Positions 45,461 through 48,875 of a stretch of DNA of 48,875 bases are shown piece by piece. Positions within the stretch are counted from its first letter, which is position 1, and each line of letters begins with the position of its first letter. The translations under genes and the position numbers were made by a program. Location: the NCBI GenBank assembly GCA_022766165.1, contig QYLO01000018.1, positions 1-48,875 of the forward strand, given 5' to 3'. This stretch comes from Candidatus Electrothrix gigas. Its GTDB lineage: Bacteria; Desulfobacterota; Desulfobulbia; Desulfobulbales; Desulfobulbaceae. Under the pieces are notes generated by a model. The model did no database searches and was not told the DNA's origin. It was given only the letters and a program-made list of their open reading frames with translations.

Positions 45461-46066
45461 TTGAGCTTTATTAATCTACGCGAAAAAATCGTACAGGTAA
45501 AAGTTGTCTATTACGGTCCGGGTAGGGGGGGCAAGACCTCCAACTTGGAGTATATCAATCGAAAATTCAGCAAGCAGATCCAATCGGAGATGGTCAGCCT
45601 GAAAACACATGGTGACCGTACGCTGTTTTTTGACTTTCTTCCCTTTGATATGGGAAAAATCAAGGGCTATGAACTCAAGATACAACTCTATACTGTACCG
45701 GGACAGGTAAAGTATAATGCAACGCGTAAGCTGGTTCTCAAAGGGGTAGATGGACTGGTTTTTGTTGCTGATGCGCAGGAAGCCATGCGGGAAAAAAATA
45801 TACGCTCTTTAAATCAGCTCCATGAAAATCTCAAGGGCTATAAGGAGTCTATTTTTAAAATTCCCCTTGTTATACAGTACAATAAGGTCGATTTGCGAAA
45901 TCAAGGTATCCCTGTTCTTCCCACCGCTGTTTTGGAAAAGGATCTTAACAGTAAACTGAAAGTTCCCTCCTTTGAAGCCAGTGCCTTGACTGGGTATAAC
46001 GTTCCTGAGACCCTGAAAAAGATTATTTCATCCACCGTGGTGTCAGTACAGAAAAAACTCTTGTAG
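45461..46066 (+). CDS. MglA-type small GTPase
   Basis: 201 residues starting at TTG with AGGAGA 6 bases upstream. P-loop GPGRGGKT (19-26), Arf/MglA-type G3 TVPGQ (78-82), the MglA signature YNATRKLVLKGVDGLVFVAD and NKVD (141-144) for guanine are seen. The switch region DRTLFFDFLPFDMG is like that of Myxococcus MglA. The GTPase cycles at cell poles in gliding bacteria. Its upstream partner is the roadblock protein and the next gene, 133 bp downstream, is the large acidic protein. A motility or polarity role is inferred. Confidence 0.92.
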   Translation: MSFINLREKIVQVKVVYYGPGRGGKTSNLEYINRKFSKQIQSEMVSLKTHGDRTLFFDFLPFDMGKIKGYELKIQLYTVPGQVKYNATRKLVLKGVDGLVFVADAQEAMREKNIRSLNQLHENLKGYKESIFKIPLVIQYNKVDLRNQGIPVLPTAVLEKDLNSKLKVPSFEASALTGYNVPETLKKIISSTVVSVQKKLL

Positions 46067-46199
46067 CTGGAAACAGAGCGGGAAATATAACGTTATAACA
46101 AACGGGATAACATAAACGGTACAACGGTATAGATACGTTTAAGGACGTTGTAGGTACGTTGTTGAGTACTGGCACCTCAGATGAGTTCGGATAAAAATT

Positions 46200-48875
46200 A
46201 TGCCCCCAGCAATAGACGAATTTGAAGACCTCACACAATTTGCAAATGAGTCGTTTGATAATGATGAAGTTGATCTGTTTGAATTTACCGATGATGATGA
46301 TTCTCCCCTTCTTCGTCTGAAGTCAATAGTTCTCTCTCTGGATTGGGACATCACTGAGGATATTCTGGCAGAGCTGACCGACGAGCTGGTTCATCTGCGT
46401 TCTCAGTGGAATGACGATAAGGTGGCGCAGATCTATCTTCAGGCGATGGATAATATCGGCAAGTATCTTGAGAAAGAGGGGGCGTATGCTCATCCTAATG
46501 CCATTAAATTACTTCTTAACCTTTTTTATAATTATGAAAAAATAGTATCCACACCTGATATTGGCAGTGAGACGATAACTGCCATGCTCAAGGATGATAT
46601 CCGTAAATTCAAGGTGTTGCAGCTTCAGATTGATACAAAAGGAACTGAGGGAACTGAGAAAGCTGGAGGGCAGGCCACAGAACGCACTCAAGAACATGCT
46701 CAGGAACATGCTGAACATGCTCAAAAACATGCTCAAGAGGATGCTGGGGATGCTGGCAAGGCACAGTCATCTGAAGGTATAGTTCAGGAAAATCTTGAAA
46801 ACCTTGCGCCTAATACAAGTAACGAAAGTGATACATCTGGATCGCAGAAAGATAGCGATGATCCGTTGATCAATATGGAAGCTACCATTCTTGGATTGGA
46901 ATGGGAGGTAACCCCGGAAGGGTTAGAAAAATTCCATACAGAGGCCACGATGTTGCAAGAGCATTTAAGCAACAATCATGATGCTCAGATTCTTATTAAG
47001 GGCTTGCAGGCATTAGGAGCATATATACGAGAACAACAGTCAAATGCCCATCCAGATTCTTTTACCATTCTTCACTCATTTTATGATGCGTTGAAACTCC
47101 TGATTCAGGATACCAACCTCAGTCCTGAGCAGCGTAAAAAGGTGTTGATTGAACAGATTACCAGCCTTAACAGCCTCAAATCTATTATTGCCACGGCAGC
47201 TGCGGAACGAGCAGCAGGTAAAACAACAGAAAAAGAAAAAGTTGCGCCCCAAAAAATATCCCAGAAAACACCCAACGAAACGCCTCAAAAAGCTCAAGCT
47301 ACAGAGGTATCAGCAGCACCTCCACAACAGGCAGCAGATGCCATATCTGACACCGTATCTGAAGATGCTGATCTTGATTCTCCCGCTGTAGATGATGATG
47401 CAGAGTTGGAGCTGTTCTCAGATGATTTTGAGGAGGACGATTTGTCACCTAGCGGGGGAGATGAAGACGAATTTACCTTTGATGAGGAAGAAGAACTCTC
47501 CAGCGAAGATTTTTCTTTTGATGAAGACGATGCACTTGATTTTGGAGCAGAGGATGGGCTTGATGACGATCTTTTTGCCGATGAGGGTGATGAAGGATTT
47601 TCTTTGGAAAATGATGCTGACCAAGAGGAGTCAATTGTTCCTGCATTGACAGATGCTGATGAGGATGGCGGCTTTAATGAAGAGCTTGTATCAGCAGATA
47701 TTGACCATGGAAAAACTGCTGAACTTGATGAAAAACTTGATTCCTTTTTTGATTTTGATGACGAAGAGGAAGACGATGAACCGGTTGTAAAGCCAGTTGT
47801 TAAGGAAAAGGTTGCTGTCGCTGATGCAGATAACTCGCCTGCTGAACTGCAAGAGGAAGGTGTTGGCGAATTAGATCAACTTGATACATCTGCTGAATCC
47901 GATGAATCAGATGTTGAGCTAGATTCTTTTTTTGATTTTTCTGATGAGGAGGATGAATCGGATACAACAGAAAAAGAGGAAATAAGCAGTTTAGAATCGT
48001 GGAAAGAGGAACTTTTATCCGCAGATTTTGATGAACCTGACGGAGAGGAAGAGGCTCTTTTGGAAGGGGAAGAGGATTATGATTCCTTTTTTGATTTTGA
48101 TGATGATGAAACTGAGGATGAGATCCTGCTAGACACTCAGCCTCCTGAAAAAAATGATGAAGACCTTGATGTGGCCTTAGATAATTTGGATGACGAACAG
48201 GAAGGAGAAAAGGTTATAGCTGCCCTTGCAGACGCTGATGAAGAAGGTGGTTTTAACGAAAATGAAATGTCGTCGGGTCTTGCTGATGAAAAGGCTGCTG
48301 AACTTGACGAAAAGCTCAACTTTTTCTTTGAATTGGATGAAGAAGCAACCTCCTCTGATAAGAAGTCAGAGGTACCAGAAAAAGAGCATATTGTCAATCA
48401 AGTAAATACAACTGAACCTGAAGCAACAGAGTCAGAAGTACTTGAATTTGAACTTGATGAAGAAACTTCTGAGTTATCGTTTGATGAAGATGATTTTGAA
48501 GGAGATATTGCTGAACTTTCTCTTGATACAGACGATGCAGACAGTGATAGTGCAACGGATGCCAATGTCTTTGCTGCTGATACTGGTGCTGAAGAAGAAA
48601 TTGAGGGCTTGGATGATATTTTTAACTTGGACGACGACGATAAAAATGTTCCTGAATTTGGTTCAGCAGGCGTAGGCGGAGCAGAAGATATTCCAGCTTT
48701 AGAAGACGAGTTTGTTGTTTCACTTGATGACGACGATTCTGATAAAGAGTCTGCTCTTTCTGATTCTGGCAAAGATACAGACATTCTTTCTTTAGATGAT
48801 GAGTTCAGCGAAGAGGAAGATGAGCTTGATAGCTTTTTTGATTTTGATGACGACGATGAGATTGCAACAGTCAGC
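46200..48875 (+). CDS. Large acidic repeat protein linked to the MglA/roadblock genes (runs off window)
   Basis: At least 892 residues from the ATG at 46200, open to the end. Two homologous helical domains occur at about 35-145 (PLLRLKSIVLSLDWDITEDI to GAYAHPNAIKLLLNLF) and 220-333 (PLINMEATILGLEWEVTPEG to SNAHPDSFTILHSFY). I do not recognise them. Between them is a repeat tail (EHA/KHA, DNA repeats at 46686-46745). From about 365 the chain is Asp/Glu-rich, presumably disordered, with D-S-F-F-D-F-D type motifs at residues 514, 575, 628, 707 (N-F-F-F-E-L-D) and 877. A ~45-residue block opening AL(T/A)DADExGGFNE is duplicated at 482 and 675. A scaffold or effector of the GTPase is the leading guess. 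Confidence 0.85.
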   Translation, partial: MPPAIDEFEDLTQFANESFDNDEVDLFEFTDDDDSPLLRLKSIVLSLDWDITEDILAELTDELVHLRSQWNDDKVAQIYLQAMDNIGKYLEKEGAYAHPNAIKLLLNLFYNYEKIVSTPDIGSETITAMLKDDIRKFKVLQLQIDTKGTEGTEKAGGQATERTQEHAQEHAEHAQKHAQEDAGDAGKAQSSEGIVQENLENLAPNTSNESDTSGSQKDSDDPLINMEATILGLEWEVTPEGLEKFHTEATMLQEHLSNNHDAQILIKGLQALGAYIREQQSNAHPDSFTILHSFYDALKLLIQDTNLSPEQRKKVLIEQITSLNSLKSIIATAAAERAAGKTTEKEKVAPQKISQKTPNETPQKAQATEVSAAPPQQAADAISDTVSEDADLDSPAVDDDAELELFSDDFEEDDLSPSGGDEDEFTFDEEEELSSEDFSFDEDDALDFGAEDGLDDDLFADEGDEGFSLENDADQEESIVPALTDADEDGGFNEELVSADIDHGKTAELDEKLDSFFDFDDEEEDDEPVVKPVVKEKVAVADADNSPAELQEEGVGELDQLDTSAESDESDVELDSFFDFSDEEDESDTTEKEEISSLESWKEELLSADFDEPDGEEEALLEGEEDYDSFFDFDDDETEDEILLDTQPPEKNDEDLDVALDNLDDEQEGEKVIAALADADEEGGFNENEMSSGLADEKAAELDEKLNFFFELDEEATSSDKKSEVPEKEHIVNQVNTTEPEATESEVLEFELDEETSELSFDEDDFEGDIAELSLDTDDADSDSATDANVFAADTGAEEEIEGLDDIFNLDDDDKNVPEFGSAGVGGAEDIPALEDEFVVSLDDDDSDKESALSDSGKDTDILSLDDEFSEEEDELDSFFDFDDDDEIATVS

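Noticed and set aside
48137..48784. Ser-rich open frames on the minus strand
   Set aside because: They are the antisense of Asp/Glu-rich repeats (GAT/GAA codons read as ATC/TTC and shifted Ser codons). The plus-strand frame is the real one.
1..48875. CRISPR arrays, tRNA and rRNA genes
   Set aside because: No evenly spaced identical repeats with unique spacers, no cloverleaf-like sequences and no rRNA segments were found by reading. A tRNAscan or Infernal run would be decisive.

Overview
The window looks like a chromosome segment from a Gram-negative, Desulfobacterota-type bacterium, most likely order Desulfobulbales and possibly a cable-bacterium relative. This is an inference. It rests on the housekeeping genes (frr-uppS-cdsA-dxr, parC, leuS, lptE), ADP-forming acetyl-CoA synthetase fused to a GNAT domain, multihaem and dihaem c-type cytochromes, a corrinoid-activator-like protein, and a roadblock/MglA pair. 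No 16S, tRNA, rRNA or CRISPR array was seen, so the placement is not proven. There are many small palindromic and mobile repeats, and many short tandem repeats whose unit length is a multiple of three.

Layout. 1-163: edge of an IS1634-type transposase. 297-5327 (minus): a signalling cluster with two stand-alone receivers, one complete and one degenerate histidine kinase, a CBS protein and a DASS (SLC13) transporter, interrupted by an AlbA_2 remnant. 5377-8727 (minus): the dxr, cdsA, uppS, frr isoprenoid/phospholipid/translation operon. 8952-12273: SO_0444-type metal permease, Sel1-repeat protein and LIV-type binding lipoprotein. 12305-12896: a RelE-type toxin-antitoxin pair between identical 34-bp repeats. 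13058-16743: secreted NlpC/P60-CARDB-six-repeat protein, a MITE-like element and a dihaem cytochrome c peroxidase. 16861-20642: HNH nuclease, folC and a C5-methyltransferase/restriction enzyme pair. 20751-23429: acetyl-CoA synthetase (ADP-forming)-GNAT.

23888-28124 (plus): a two-module Sel1 protein, a TraB-family membrane protein and a radical SAM enzyme. 28157-33063 (minus): a redox group with a membrane tetrahaem cytochrome, a rubredoxin-glutamate-synthase-like flavoprotein and a RACo-like ferredoxin/ASKHA protein. 33369-35648 (plus): TetR regulator, RND-type adaptor and a small exported protein. 35907-38793: penicillin-binding protein 1C and two lipoproteins. 39119-48875 (plus): parC, leuS, lptE, then a roadblock/LC7 protein, an MglA-type GTPase and a very acidic protein of more than 892 residues that runs off the window.

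The most promising undescribed unit is the last three genes (44989-48875). An MglB-like protein and an MglA-like GTPase are followed by a large acidic protein with two copies of an unrecognised helical domain and five copies of a D-S-F-F-D-F-D type motif. It may be a scaffold or effector of a Mgl-type polarity switch. Second is the membrane cytochrome at 28157-29527, which has four tandem single-haem repeats, one of them with a CX3CH site.
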